Assembly (NCBI GenBank): GCA_963725065.1
Contig: CAVRXD010000024.1
Span: 124,001 to 188,000, forward strand
From: VAZQ01 sp963725065
GTDB taxonomy: Bacteria > Pseudomonadota > Alphaproteobacteria > Rhizobiales > Xanthobacteraceae
Reading direction: 5' to 3'
DNA length: 64,000 nucleotides
This document shows, piece by piece, positions 1-8,551 of this stretch. A program made the position numbers and the translations under genes. Position 1 is the stretch's first letter; each line of letters begins with the position of its first letter. The notes beneath the pieces are model-generated. The model searched no databases. It had not been told where the DNA came from and saw only the letters and a program-made list of their open reading frames with translations.

Positions 1-555
1 ACCTCGCCCGGCAGCTTCACCGACAACACCGTCCGCTGGGCGATCAAGCAGGCGGGATTGCAGGCCGAACGCGATTTTCAGATCGTCGGCGCCGGCGGCG
101 GGGCCTCGATGCGCGCTGCGATCGAGACCGGACAGGTGGATGCCGGCGCAGTCGTGACGACCGAGGTGGCCGACTATCTGCGCTCCGGCAAGTTCAAGAT
201 CGTCACCGACTGGCGGCCCACGCGATACGCATCCCTGGTGGTGATCGGCCGCCAGCGCTGGGCCGATGCCAATCCGGCGCTCGCCAGGGGATTGGTCCGC
301 GCCGTCGCCAAGGCCGCGCGGTTGATCCAGACCGATACGGCGGCGACGGTGCGCAGCGTCAAGCTGCTGTACCCTAACTTCAACGACGCGCAGGCGCTCG
401 AGATCGCGGAAGCCGCCAAGGAGCGGCTCTCCAAGGACGGTAGCGTCTCCCCCGAAGGCTTCGAGACGATGCAGGAGGTCGTCCTGCTCTCGGATACATC
501 ACTGAAGAAGGTGAGCAAGACCGACGTCGATCTCCAGGCCAAGCTTTCGCAGTGA
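1..555 (+). CDS. ABC transporter substrate-binding protein, NitT/TauT type (3' part)
   Basis: The reading frame is already open at base 1, so only the last 184 residues are present. The visible part reads as the C-terminal lobe of a TauA/SsuA/NMT1-like periplasmic binding protein: a GGGASMRAAIETGQVDAG stretch typical of the ligand-cleft region, followed by helices that normally close the second lobe. Such proteins deliver sulfonates, nitrate, pyrimidine precursors or similar small solutes to an inner-membrane permease. The stop codon overlaps the GTG start of the ATPase gene by four bases, so the two are translationally coupled. The ligand cannot be named from this fragment, and the permease must lie upstream of the window or elsewhere. 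Confidence 0.85.
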   Translation, partial: TSPGSFTDNTVRWAIKQAGLQAERDFQIVGAGGGASMRAAIETGQVDAGAVVTTEVADYLRSGKFKIVTDWRPTRYASLVVIGRQRWADANPALARGLVRAVAKAARLIQTDTAATVRSVKLLYPNFNDAQALEIAEAAKERLSKDGSVSPEGFETMQEVVLLSDTSLKKVSKTDVDLQAKLSQ

Positions 556-1394
556 CGACACGGATCAAGCCTGCGTCCACAGCGATGCTGCCGATCGGCG
601 GGGCGGCGGCGCCGACAACTCTCGATGAGGGGCGCAAACGCCCCGACGCGCCGACCGCTGCCCTGTCCCATGTGTCGATGTCCTACGACGGGCACAGGGA
701 GGTGCTGCACGATATCGACTTCACGCTCGATCGGGGCGAGTTCCTTTCGATCGTCGGGCCGAGCGGCTGCGGCAAGTCGACCATCCTGCGGCTCATTTCC
801 GGGCTGTTACAGGCGACCAGCGGGCGGGTCGAGATTCCCCGCAGCGCGGGAGCGCGCACCAATATCGGGTTCATGTTTCAGCGCGACGCGTTGCTGCCGT
901 GGGCCGACGTCTCCGCCAACATTGCCGTCGGATTGGAATGTTCGGGGGTTCCCAAGGAGCAGCATGCCGGGCGGATCAAGGTCCTGCTCGAGCTCCTGGG
1001 CCTGTCGGAGTTCGGTCACTACTACCCGCGCGCGCTGTCCGGCGGAATGCGCCAGCGCGTAGCCCTCGGACGGCTGCTCGCCTATGACCCCGAGATCATG
1101 CTGATGGACGAGCCCTTCGGCGCTCTGGACGCGCAGACAAAGATCCTCATGGGCTACGAGTTGCTTCGTATCTGGACCGATTACCGCAAGAGCGTCGTGT
1201 TCGTCACCCACGACATCGAAGAGGCGATCGGGCTATCCGACCGTATCCTGGTGATGACGGACCGGCCCGGCCGGATCAAATCGGAATATCGCGTCGAGCT
1301 GCCTCGCCCGCGCGATCTTCGCGGTGTCCGGAAAATGCCGGCATTCCATCAATTGAGTGAACGGATCTGGCGCGATATTGTCGCCGGCGCCTGA
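552..1394 (+). CDS. ABC transporter ATP-binding protein, NitT/TauT family
   Basis: A 280-residue cytoplasmic ATPase that would power the importer whose binding protein ends just upstream. Visible motifs are Walker A GPSGCGKST at residues 69-77, the signature LSGGM at 162-166, Walker B EIMLMDEP at 181-188 and the switch histidine in VFVTHD at 220. The Q-loop lies in FMFQRDALLPW, typical of the SsuB/TauB branch. The GTG start overlaps the preceding stop (GTGA), which fixes it. The first 35 residues are a low-complexity extension that most family members lack. No permease gene follows; the next gene is a DUF1989 protein, so a role in uptake of a nitrogen compound is an inference from context. 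Confidence 0.93.
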   Translation: MTTRIKPASTAMLPIGGAAAPTTLDEGRKRPDAPTAALSHVSMSYDGHREVLHDIDFTLDRGEFLSIVGPSGCGKSTILRLISGLLQATSGRVEIPRSAGARTNIGFMFQRDALLPWADVSANIAVGLECSGVPKEQHAGRIKVLLELLGLSEFGHYYPRALSGGMRQRVALGRLLAYDPEIMLMDEPFGALDAQTKILMGYELLRIWTDYRKSVVFVTHDIEEAIGLSDRILVMTDRPGRIKSEYRVELPRPRDLRGVRKMPAFHQLSERIWRDIVAGA

Positions 1395-1440
1395 TCTCGC
1401 GCCGGGCCCACGCAGTCAATCGAAGGACGTTCGTTCGAAC

Positions 1441-2070
1441 ATGAACCGTGCAACAGCCGTTCTCAAACCGGGTGAACCGGCGACTCTCCCGCCGGCCGGA
1501 AACATCAGCTTCGAGATCGAGGCCGGACAGAGGTTCAAGCTCACCCAACCCGAGGGCGAGCAGGTCGCCGATTTGATCTCGTTCAACCGGGACGACATCC
1601 GCGAACTGCTCTCGATGCATTCGAGCCGTGCGGTCAATCTCAATTGGAAGCTGACCGCCCCGCACGTGCTCTACAGCAACCGTAGCCGGGGGATGTGGCA
1701 GATCGAAGAGGACCTCACCGGCGAGAACTATTGCGGCGGCGGCTATTGCAGCGAGCATTTGAATACGGCTCGCTACGGCGACCCGGGCAAGGAGGCCCCG
1801 AACTGCCAGTCCAACCTCGAAACAGCGGTTCGCGGCTACGGCATGGACCGCTGGAGCTTCAATGTCGACGCTTGCTTCAATGTCTTCATGACGGTGGCTT
1901 ACGACGCAAACGGCGTGTGGGAGATCCGGCCGCCCAAGGGAAAGCCGGGCGACTACATGATCATGCAGGCGCTCATGCCGCAGATCGTCGCCATCTCGAA
2001 CTGCCCCGTGCTGTTCAATGCCTGCAACAATTTTCAACTCAAGCCGCTGACGCTCGAGATCTTGAAATAG
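1441..2070 (+). CDS. DUF1989 / urea carboxylase-associated family protein
   Basis: A 209-residue soluble protein of the DUF1989 family, often encoded beside urea carboxylase or allophanate hydrolase and their ABC transporters. Conserved features are GYCSEH around residue 103, the APNCQSN segment around 121 and the terminal SNCPVLFNACNN block around 187-197; the cysteines and histidine look like a metal or redox site, though the family has no firmly established reaction. The ATG at 1441 is preferred over the in-frame GTG at 1357, which would lie inside the upstream ATPase gene; a weak GAAGGA precedes it. Following a NitT/TauT transporter and preceding an AtzH-like protein suggests amide or urea-derivative metabolism. 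No urea carboxylase gene itself is visible. Confidence 0.85.
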   Translation: MNRATAVLKPGEPATLPPAGNISFEIEAGQRFKLTQPEGEQVADLISFNRDDIRELLSMHSSRAVNLNWKLTAPHVLYSNRSRGMWQIEEDLTGENYCGGGYCSEHLNTARYGDPGKEAPNCQSNLETAVRGYGMDRWSFNVDACFNVFMTVAYDANGVWEIRPPKGKPGDYMIMQALMPQIVAISNCPVLFNACNNFQLKPLTLEILK

Positions 2071-2173
2071 CGCGGATGAACCCCATCGAGCCGGCGACGC
2101 CAGCCCGTTTGTGCGCACGATTTGGAGACCATGGAAGTCACGCGGAAACCCGGCATAAAGGAGTGCGTTTGCC

Positions 2174-2662
2174 ATGAGCGGACCTGAAGATTCCCGGCGT
2201 GCCTTTCTTGCCGGCGGCACGGTTGTCGCTGCGAGCGCCGCGTTCGTTTCCGATGCCTCCGCGCAGTCAAAAATGGTGATCAACGACCCCAGCGTGGTTC
2301 GAGAGATCGAGGCCGAATTCGCCGGCTATGACAGGGCGCTTGCCAGCAACGACGTTGCGGCGCTCAACGGGTTCTTCTTCGACAGTCCCTTCACGATCCG
2401 CTACGGCAACGCCGAAAATCTCTACGGCCATGCGGAAATTCAAGCCTTTCGAAGCGCGGTCGTCGCCTCGGGGGCGGGGCCGAAGCGTGAGCGTACCGTC
2501 ATCACCACCTACGGCAACGATTTTGCAACCGTATCCACGCTCTCCCGTCGACCGCAGGCGGGCAAGGTTGGGCGAACGATGCAAACCTGGGTGCGATTTC
2601 CCCAAGGCTGGCGAATTGTCGCCGCGCACGTCAGCACCATTGATGATCCCGCAAAGCCATAA
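2174..2662 (+). CDS. AtzH-like (HpxZ-type) protein with Tat signal
   Basis: A 162-residue protein. Residues 1-31 form a twin-arginine signal (SRRAFLAGG, hydrophobic stretch, then ASAQS), and residues 36-160 match the AtzH-like NTF2-fold domain (former DUF3225): landmarks are FFDSPFTIRYG, ENLYG, RTVITTYG and TWVRFPQGWRIVAAHVS. Family members (HpxZ in oxalurate catabolism, AtzH with biuret/carboxybiuret hydrolase) are normally cytoplasmic accessory proteins of amidases, so the Tat signal is unusual. AAGGAG lies about 10 bases before the ATG. The DUF1989 gene 103 bases upstream supports a nitrogen-compound theme. No AtzE/AtzG-like amidase is visible nearby. Confidence 0.85.
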   Translation: MSGPEDSRRAFLAGGTVVAASAAFVSDASAQSKMVINDPSVVREIEAEFAGYDRALASNDVAALNGFFFDSPFTIRYGNAENLYGHAEIQAFRSAVVASGAGPKRERTVITTYGNDFATVSTLSRRPQAGKVGRTMQTWVRFPQGWRIVAAHVSTIDDPAKP

Positions 2663-2815
2663 CTGAAGCTTTGACTCATACGGCGCCGAATTGTTCGGCT
2701 GTCGGGTGCATTCAACCCGCTTGACTATCGAATACGCCGTGAAAGCATGCGCCCTGTCATCCGATCGTTCGGGATAGCGGCAAGACTTGAATGAAAAAAC
2801 AAATTGGGAGGTGTC

Positions 2816-3754
2816 ATGCGGAACGTCATCGGCGTCCTCGCGCTCGTATTTGTGTCCGGCGTCGCAGCGGCAGCGGACAAGCCCGATTGGGCGTTCCCCG
2901 TGACGGAGAAGGTTCTGCCTGCTCCTCGTTTTGAAGGCACTCGCGTGCGGCCAGCGCCGCCCGGGAGCACGCTGTCGATCACGCGGGCCAAGGCGGACGA
3001 CATGTACGACATCCCGAACTGGTTTCCGAACCGGTACCCGTCGATGCCGAAGATCGTTCAATTCGGCAACAAGGATACGCAGGTGCGCGCATGCGGATCG
3101 TGCCATCTCCCGAACGGCACAGGCCACGACGAATCCGCATATGTGGCGGGTCTTCCGGCCGCCTATTTCATTCGCCAGATGGCCGACTGGAAGAGCGGCG
3201 ACCGCAAATTCAGTGCCACCATGGTGGCGATGTCCAAAGTCGTCACCGATGCCGAGATCAAGGATGCCGCGGACTATTTCGCCGCGGTCAAGCCGAGTCC
3301 GTGGATCCGGGTGGTCGAGACCGACGTGGTGCCGAAGTCCTACATCGGCCAGGGCAACAAGCGGCTCGTTCACCCCGACGGCGGCAGCGAGCCGCTGGGT
3401 GATCGTATCATCGAGGTGCCGGAAGACGAGGAGGTTGTGGTCTACCGCGATCCCAGCTCCGGCTTCGTCGCCTATGTGCCGAAAGGCAGCATCGCCAGGG
3501 GCAAGGAGCTGGCGAGCACGGGCGGCGGCAAAACGATTGCGTGCGGTATTTGCCATGGCCAGGCTCTGCGAGGCTTGGGCGAGGTGCCCGCCATTGCAGG
3601 TCGCCATCCCAACTACATCGTTCGCCAGCTCTGGAATATGCAGAACGGCGAACGCATCGGCACATCGGCGGCGCTGATGAAGCAGGTAGTCGATCGATTG
3701 AGCAACGACGACATGCTGGCGATCGCAGCCTATGCCGCATCCCTGACGCCCTGA
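2816..3754 (+). CDS. Di-heme periplasmic cytochrome c
   Basis: A 312-residue exported cytochrome. Residues 1-20 are a Sec signal peptide ending in AAAA. Two covalent heme sites are visible, CGSCH at 93-97 and CGICH at 243-247, each followed by a methionine-bearing segment that could supply the sixth ligand (ATMVAMSK; SAALMKQ). The second half looks like a cytochrome c4/c553 fold (GEVPAIAGRHPNYIVRQLW). The ATG at 2816 has GGGAGG directly upstream, so it is preferred to the in-frame TTG at 2804. It probably passes electrons from a periplasmic dehydrogenase to the respiratory chain, but no dehydrogenase gene is adjacent. The exported hydrolase follows by 100 bases and may share the transcript. 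Confidence 0.9.
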   Translation: MRNVIGVLALVFVSGVAAAADKPDWAFPVTEKVLPAPRFEGTRVRPAPPGSTLSITRAKADDMYDIPNWFPNRYPSMPKIVQFGNKDTQVRACGSCHLPNGTGHDESAYVAGLPAAYFIRQMADWKSGDRKFSATMVAMSKVVTDAEIKDAADYFAAVKPSPWIRVVETDVVPKSYIGQGNKRLVHPDGGSEPLGDRIIEVPEDEEVVVYRDPSSGFVAYVPKGSIARGKELASTGGGKTIACGICHGQALRGLGEVPAIAGRHPNYIVRQLWNMQNGERIGTSAALMKQVVDRLSNDDMLAIAAYAASLTP

Positions 3755-3854
3755 CGCCAGGGGCGAACCGCCGACGATTCTCAGTCGGAAGCAGTTGGTC
3801 AGGCCCTATCGCTGGGAGTCAAATCGTCAGCCAAAAAACACCGGAGATATCGTC

Positions 3855-5159
3855 ATGGACCGTCGTCGTTTTCTCCATTCCGCTGCGCTTGCCGGATCAG
3901 CTCTCGCCGCTATGCGCGGCGTTGCCTGGGCCGAGGCGGACGGCGCGGCGAGCACCAAGCGCTTCGCCGAGCAGCGTTGGGCGCTCGACAATATCATCCG
4001 TGCCAACGGGATCGATTGGGATCAGCCGCGGTCGATCTATCTTTCCGCGCCGTGCGGCGTCGAAGCCGGCGCCGACTTCGCTGCCATCCGGGCCCGCGTG
4101 CAGAAAATGGCAGATATCGGTCCGGCCTTCGAAAGCACCGCCAGGCGGCGGGAGGCCAAGGCACGCGACGCCGAGGCTGACGGCAATGTGGTGACGGCGC
4201 GGGACAACTGGTACATGGCCGCGATCCACTACGGCGCGGCCGAATGGCCGTACGACAATTCCGGCAAGCAGCACCTTGCCCTGCACGCCAAAAAGCGCGA
4301 CTGCTACGCCAATTATGCTCGCCTGGCGGATCACAAGATCGAAGCGGTAACGATCCCGTTCAAGGGCGGATCGATCCCGGCCTGGTTTCACCTCCCGCCC
4401 GGGTACAGCGGCGGCCGGCTTCCGGCAATCATCGTCATTCCCGGCATGGACAGCTTCAAGGAGACCAGCGTGGCCCTGGCCAACGATCGCTGGATGATGA
4501 GGGGCGCTGCCGTTCTGGCCATCGACGGACCCGGCCAGTACGAAAGTCCGTTGCTTGGAACTTACGTCTCGATGCAGAACTGGATCGATGCCGGACCGGC
4601 GGTGATGGACTGGCTGGTGCGCCGTCCCGAGATCGATCCGCAGAAGGTCGGCGTTACCGGTACGAGCTTCGGCTCGTTTTTCGGCACCATCGTGGCTGCG
4701 AACGAGCCGCGTGTTGCCGCCACCGCGGTCATTTCCACCTGTCTCGAGCCCGGATGTCATACGATCTTCGAGGAGGCTTCACCGACCTTCAAGAAGCGCT
4801 TCATGTGGATGTCGAACTACACCGACGAATCGAAGTTCAACGAATTCGTCAAGACGCTGACCTGGGAGGGCCATGTCGAGAAGATCCGCAATCCCTATCT
4901 GGTGGTGGCCGGCGAAGCCGACGAGCTCAGTCCGCTCGAGCACACCGAGCGTATGATCCGCGCCATGAGCGGACCGCGGCAGCTCGTGATCTATGCCGAC
5001 AGCCGGCACTCGGTGGGCAACGTGCCGGCCGCCAATCTGGGTCCATTCCCGCCGACGCTGGTCGCAGACTGGCTGATGGCGCGGCTCAACGGCAAGCCGC
5101 TCAAGAGCGAACGCTGGCTGGTGGAGTCGACGGGGCGGGTCGTCAAGAGCACGTTGTGA
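3855..5159 (+). CDS. Tat-exported alpha/beta hydrolase
   Basis: A 434-residue hydrolase. MDRRRFLHSAALAGSALAAM is a twin-arginine signal, so the enzyme should act in the periplasm after folding. The alpha/beta-hydrolase core has an oxyanion region (VIPGMDSFKE), the nucleophile elbow GTSFGS with Ser271, an acid at Asp356 (GEADELSP) and His385 (DSRHS). The long helical N-terminal part before the core resembles the FrsA / 2,6-dihydroxypseudooxynicotine hydrolase branch, which cleaves C-C or ester bonds. The ATG at 3855 is chosen because CCGGAG lies just upstream and the Tat motif starts there. The substrate is not determinable; the neighbouring cytochrome c and AtzH-like protein are also exported, which hints at a periplasmic pathway. 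Confidence 0.88.
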   Translation: MDRRRFLHSAALAGSALAAMRGVAWAEADGAASTKRFAEQRWALDNIIRANGIDWDQPRSIYLSAPCGVEAGADFAAIRARVQKMADIGPAFESTARRREAKARDAEADGNVVTARDNWYMAAIHYGAAEWPYDNSGKQHLALHAKKRDCYANYARLADHKIEAVTIPFKGGSIPAWFHLPPGYSGGRLPAIIVIPGMDSFKETSVALANDRWMMRGAAVLAIDGPGQYESPLLGTYVSMQNWIDAGPAVMDWLVRRPEIDPQKVGVTGTSFGSFFGTIVAANEPRVAATAVISTCLEPGCHTIFEEASPTFKKRFMWMSNYTDESKFNEFVKTLTWEGHVEKIRNPYLVVAGEADELSPLEHTERMIRAMSGPRQLVIYADSRHSVGNVPAANLGPFPPTLVADWLMARLNGKPLKSERWLVESTGRVVKSTL

Positions 5160-5524
5160 CGGCTAAGCGGGCACGCGACGCGTGGCAGGCGCCTGCGGCG
5201 CACAGGTAATTGCCGCCGTAACATTTTTGGCCGGATTTTGCGGAGCAGAGAGTCGGTCTGCGCGAGGCGCAACAGGCTCCGACCAAATCAGCCAACGCAA
5301 AGAAGTTGCTTGCGCAACTGATGTGTCGCGCTGTCCTGTGCGAGCTTGCAGGAGCATCGATGGCCGCAGCGCCGGCGTGGCACAAGCGTTGAACGTGCGA
5401 CGCCGGCCGACGATTGAAATCGACTGTTGCTCAAACGCAACGGACTCGGAATTGGACCGGGTGTAAAGTGGTTTCAGTTTTCCGGGCGGGGGATCGCGCG
5501 GGGCTGAACCAGGAGGGTATCGAA
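5160..5524. other. Intergenic region, no gene supported
   Basis: These 365 bases hold no reading frame with protein-like composition on either strand. The last 20 bases contain an AGGAGG ribosome binding site for the outer-membrane gene that follows, and the promoter of that gene presumably lies here, but no clear -35/-10 pair could be assigned by eye. Confidence 0.5.
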
Positions 5525-6259
5525 ATGAAGAAGCTTTTGCTTGCTGGGGTTGCCTTGGCCGCATTGAGCGGCTCGGCTGTTGCAGCCGATCTAGCCAGGC
5601 CAGCGTATGCTCCACCGCCGCCCGTCTATACCTGGACGGGTCTCTATTGGGGCGTGAACGTCGGCTACAGCTGGGGCCATGCCAAGGACGAAGTGACCCT
5701 GCTCGGGGTCGGCACGTTCTCCGAATCGCAGAAGGTTGACGGCGTCGTCGGCGGCTTCCAGTCGGGCTACAACTATCAGTTCGGCCAATGGGTCCTCGGC
5801 TTGGAAACCGACTTTCAGGCCTCCGGCCAGAAGGGCGGCACGACGCTCCAGATCACCGCGCTTCCCGTCACGACCCTGACCACCGACCATAAGCTCACCT
5901 GGTTCGGCACCTCGCGCACCCGCCTGGGCGTGCTGTGGTCGCCCAACGTCCTGCTCTACGGGACGGCCGGTATCGCCTACGGTCAGGTCAAGGACACCGC
6001 CACGTTCACCGCCCCCGGCGCGTCTGTCACCGGGACCTTCAAGGATGTGAAGGCCGGCTGGACCGCGGGTGCGGGCGTCGAAGGGACCATCGGCGGTGGC
6101 TGGACCGCCAGGCTCGAATACCTCTACATCGACCTCGGCAAGACCGAGCAGACGCTCGCCACGCCGGCGCTGGGACAGGTCATCTCGGAGACCCGTCGCT
6201 TCACCGACAACATCGTGCGCGTCGGCTTCAACTACCGCTGGGGCGGTGGCGCTTACTGA
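5525..6259 (+). CDS. Outer-membrane beta-barrel protein (Omp25/Omp31-like)
   Basis: A 244-residue outer-membrane protein. It has a Sec signal peptide (MKKLLLAGVALAALSGSAVA), then a proline-rich linker and the motif YTWTGLYWGVNVGYSWG that opens the eight-stranded barrels of the rhizobial Omp25/Omp31/RopB group. Alternating aromatic and glycine-rich strands run to the end, which closes with VGFNYRWGGGAY. An AGGAGG site lies about 8 bases before the ATG at 5525; longer in-frame starts would precede the signal peptide and are rejected. A strong terminator hairpin follows 37 bases after the stop, so the gene is probably monocistronic. The family is abundant and structural; no specific substrate is known. 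Confidence 0.93.
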   Translation: MKKLLLAGVALAALSGSAVAADLARPAYAPPPPVYTWTGLYWGVNVGYSWGHAKDEVTLLGVGTFSESQKVDGVVGGFQSGYNYQFGQWVLGLETDFQASGQKGGTTLQITALPVTTLTTDHKLTWFGTSRTRLGVLWSPNVLLYGTAGIAYGQVKDTATFTAPGASVTGTFKDVKAGWTAGAGVEGTIGGGWTARLEYLYIDLGKTEQTLATPALGQVISETRRFTDNIVRVGFNYRWGGGAY

Positions 6260-6296
6260 CAAACGTTAATAGCCTCTTAACCGAGTGCTAGATCAG

Positions 6297-6324
6297 AGCC
6301 CCGGGGTGCCAGCACCCCGGGGCT
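6297..6324 (+). terminator. Rho-independent terminator of the outer-membrane gene
   Basis: AGCCCCGGGGTGC (6297-6309) is perfectly complementary to GCACCCCGGGGCT (6312-6324), followed by TTTCTG. The stem is extremely stable and sits 37 bases after the stop of the barrel gene. The T-run is short, but position and symmetry make termination likely. Confidence 0.85.
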
Positions 6325-6329
6325 TTCTG

Positions 6330-6689
6330 CGTGTGACGTTGAGTTGGTCGGTTCTCGCCTGGTCGATCTCGTCGACACAGCTCCGCGTCCATCACTCGTA
6401 CGGCAAAGACGGACTGAGCAAATCGGTCGTATCGAGGCATGGTTTCGCGCCGTGCCGCCGCGTTGGCCGAACGATGGGTGGCGTCTGTGTAACACTCGGC
6501 GAGAAAGCGCTTGGCGTGCGTTAAACAGGGCGTTTTTTCATTGTGTGGCAGACGCTCTCAGGTCATCTTTGTTTAACCATGCAGCCGTGAAATCGCTCGG
6601 CCAGTGATGGTGAAGACAGGGGGGCATCCCTCGGTGGCCTCGTGCGAGGTTTCCGCAGCGATGCTGTCCAAACACGAAGGGGAATAGTC
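6330..6689. other. Intergenic region, no gene supported
   Basis: About 360 bases between the barrel terminator and the next small gene. Frames here are short and arginine/proline-biased on both strands. AAGGGGA at the right end is the ribosome binding site of the next gene. Confidence 0.45.
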
Positions 6690-6875
6690 ATGCTGAAGAT
6701 TCTGACCATTACGGCTGCATCCGTGGCCATGCTGAGCGCCGCCGCCGCCGCCGATCTGCCCCGCAAGGAACCGCCGCCGCCGGCAGCTCCGGTTGGCAAG
6801 GCTCCGATCGGCAAGTATCCGGTCGGCAAGGCTCCGATCGGCAAGTATCCGCAGCCGGTGGCCGCCAGGGGCTGA
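6690..6875 (+). CDS. Small exported repeat protein
   Basis: A 61-residue protein with a Sec signal (MLKILTITAASVAMLSAAAAA) and a mature part of about 40 residues: a proline-rich stretch and two tandem copies of the decapeptide VGKAPIGKYP. The repeat is equally exact in DNA, so it is a recent duplication. AAGGGGA lies just before the ATG. Positively charged Pro-Gly-Lys repeats suggest binding to the envelope or an extracellular surface, but this is inference. I do not recognise a named family. Confidence 0.7.
   Translation: MLKILTITAASVAMLSAAAAADLPRKEPPPPAAPVGKAPIGKYPVGKAPIGKYPQPVAARG
6792..6851 (+). repeat. Tandem 30-bp coding repeat
   Basis: Two adjacent 30-base units (6792-6821 and 6822-6851) differ at one base, T6794 versus C6824, which is silent (GTT/GTC, valine). 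Each unit encodes VGKAPIGKYP in the small exported protein. Confidence 0.9.
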
Positions 6876-6888
6876 GTGTTGCGAATAC

Positions 6889-6934
6889 AGGCGGCAAAAG
6901 AGACACCCATCGGTTCTCTTCGGCCGCCTCGTTT
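6889..6934 (+). terminator. Possible terminator after the repeat protein gene
   Basis: AGGCGGC (6889-6895) pairs with GCCGCCT (6923-6929), and inside it AAGAGA pairs with TCTCTT, followed by CGTTT. It lies 14 bases after the stop at 6875. The T-tract is weak, so assignment is tentative. Confidence 0.45.
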
Positions 6935-7368
6935 CGCGATGCATCCGGGTAACGCTGGTCCTGCATCGGGCCGTGACTTCCACGGCGCGACAAGCAGGGC
7001 TGGCGAGCCCGCCCGACCGATGGCGTGACTAAGCGCGCCTGACGTCACTTGGTTGTTCATTCGACCGGAGCGAAGCGCCGGGCTTCATCCTGGGCGATAA
7101 CCACACGCGGCAAATCCGACAACGACCGAGCAGGCGAACAGCGTTTGCTACTGCTTGCTCTGCGGCGACGCGTGGGCATCGCTGCAAATGAGCGGCGATA
7201 AGGTCGCTGCTCCTGATTGCTCAATCTCAGCTTGAGCCGCAAGGTCGCTGGAGCCCGCGTTAAGCGCGCGGCGGTCTGTCGCCAGCAGCAGAGTGCTGCT
7301 CGTCAATGCGATTTCATAATTATGAAAGCGTGGCGTCGGGATCGCCGGCTGCCGCTGCTACGTCTGCG
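6935..7368. other. Intergenic region, no gene supported
   Basis: Roughly 430 bases without a convincing gene. Short frames on both strands have no ribosome binding site and a random-looking arginine/serine/proline composition. Confidence 0.4.
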
Positions 7369-7470
7369 TCAGGCATCCGAATCGTCGTCTTCCGTCTCAG
7401 GCACCACGTTGGGAGCCAGCCCCAAGGCGCTGAGCGATGCGATGGTCGCGATATAGAAGACGATCCACAT
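7369..7470 (-). CDS. Small membrane protein (33 aa)
   Basis: A 33-residue frame on the minus strand, starting MWIVFYIATIASLSALGLAP and ending in an acidic tail ETEDDDSDA. The first 19 residues form one plausible membrane helix and the acidic end would be a short soluble tail. A run of six G's (GAAGGGGGGACC) sits a few bases upstream of the ATG and is a good ribosome binding site, which is the main argument for expression. No family is recognised. Confidence 0.5.
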   Translation of the reverse strand: MWIVFYIATIASLSALGLAPNVVPETEDDDSDA

Positions 7471-7930
7471 GGCCGGTCCCCCCTTCGCAAACCTGCGGTG
7501 CAGGTTTCACGGCAGGAACTGTTGGCTGCGAGGGTGATCGAATTGGGGCTCGCCCCGGCTGTTGCAGGGAAATCGTTCGAGTGTGATTTTCCCGCATCAC
7601 TCGCCGCTGCACTTCAGACGTTCGCCATCGCCAGCCGACCGAACGGATTCGTTGTGCAGGATCGTCATCGACCACGCTGGTTCTTCCCGCCGAGCGAGCC
7701 GCAGTGCTCCACGCGAAAAGGGAGTCGCCTCGTGCAGGCTGACACCGCAGTGCAGCATGGACGCTTCATCCCGCGACAAAAGGGCGGTCTTAAAGCAATT
7801 GGTCATAATTCAAGGCATTAATCTGGGTGTCGCCCCAGCTCGGCGAGCCACGCCGCCATCGCACCGTCAAACTTCTGCAACGAAGCGCGTGTACCGCACC
7901 GCCATTGAGTAGGAACCAAGGGGGTCCCTC
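7471..7930. other. Intergenic region, no gene supported
   Basis: About 460 bases lying between two small genes that point away from each other, so both promoters may be here. A minus-strand frame of 69 codons (7597-7806) has some protein-like composition but no ribosome binding site, and is not called. AAGGGGG at the right edge serves the next gene. Confidence 0.4.
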
Positions 7931-8173
7931 GTGTTTCAGATTGTGCGCTGCATTCTTGCCGAAAACGGTGAGGTCACGGCCCGCCAGCCTCTGCAGCCGC
8001 TTTTCGACCTCTGGGAAGATGCGACGGCCATAGCCGAGTTCGATTCATCGCGCCTCAGCGGCGACTACGGCTATGACGAAGCGCGAGACTGCTGGTGGGC
8101 GAGCGATTCGCTCGGGCGAATGTACCGGTTCGAGGTCGAACAGGTAGCGGTGGCGGACACCGTCGCGGCGTAG
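7931..8173 (+). CDS. Hypothetical protein (80 aa)
   Basis: An 80-residue soluble protein starting with GTG, with AAGGGGG about 7 bases upstream. The composition is balanced, with segments LFDLWEDATAIAEFD and DYGYDEARDCWWASDSLGRMYRFEVE that look like beta strands around a tryptophan-rich core. It has no signal peptide or membrane segment. I do not recognise the family; small proteins of this kind are common in Bradyrhizobium-like genomes. Confidence 0.6.
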   Translation: MFQIVRCILAENGEVTARQPLQPLFDLWEDATAIAEFDSSRLSGDYGYDEARDCWWASDSLGRMYRFEVEQVAVADTVAA

Positions 8174-8248
8174 ACGCGCTAAGCGCCAGGCCGATCGCTG
8201 CGGGGGCGGCGATCGCCACGATTGATGTGCACCGCGGCCTCGTGACGT

Positions 8249-8434
8249 TCAGCCCTTCAGCCGCTTGTTGCATTCGCTGTAGTAGCCGCCACCCTTCTGG
8301 ATCCACTTCAAGCCGCCATTGCCGGTGCCGGTCTTGTTCGTATTGTATTGATCAAGGCAGGTGTGCATCCGGGCGTTGCCGGAGCAGGGTGACGTACTGC
8401 CATTGACAACGGGGCAAAGTTCGCATTGAGGAAA
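8249..8434 (-). pseudogene. 5'-truncated remnant of a small cysteine-rich protein gene
   Basis: The last 60 or so codons of a minus-strand frame look like a real mature secreted protein: CELCPVVNGSTSPCSG, then NARMHTCLDQYN, then KWIQKGGGYYSECNKRLKG and a stop. Five cysteines, glycine and tyrosine/tryptophan blocks and absence of arginine/proline bias set it apart from its shadow-like extension. No start codon with a signal peptide exists upstream in any frame; the sequence runs straight into the region before the next plus-strand gene. I read it as a gene that lost its 5' end. It could alternatively be a real gene with a frameshifted signal sequence that I failed to see. Confidence 0.4.
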
Positions 8435-8551
8435 CGTGCTTTTTCTGAACGCCCGTTCAGAACGTTCGCGAATGCTGGGGATCGGTTGGTCTCTCCGTCC
8501 GGGTAAGCGGCCGGACGCGTACGTGTGAAGTCTGTTCTCGAGGAGCGGCCA

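Noticed and set aside
7597..7806. 69-codon minus-strand frame with protein-like composition
   Set aside because: No ribosome binding site, no hydrophobic or recognised segment and uncertain start; kept as unannotated sequence.
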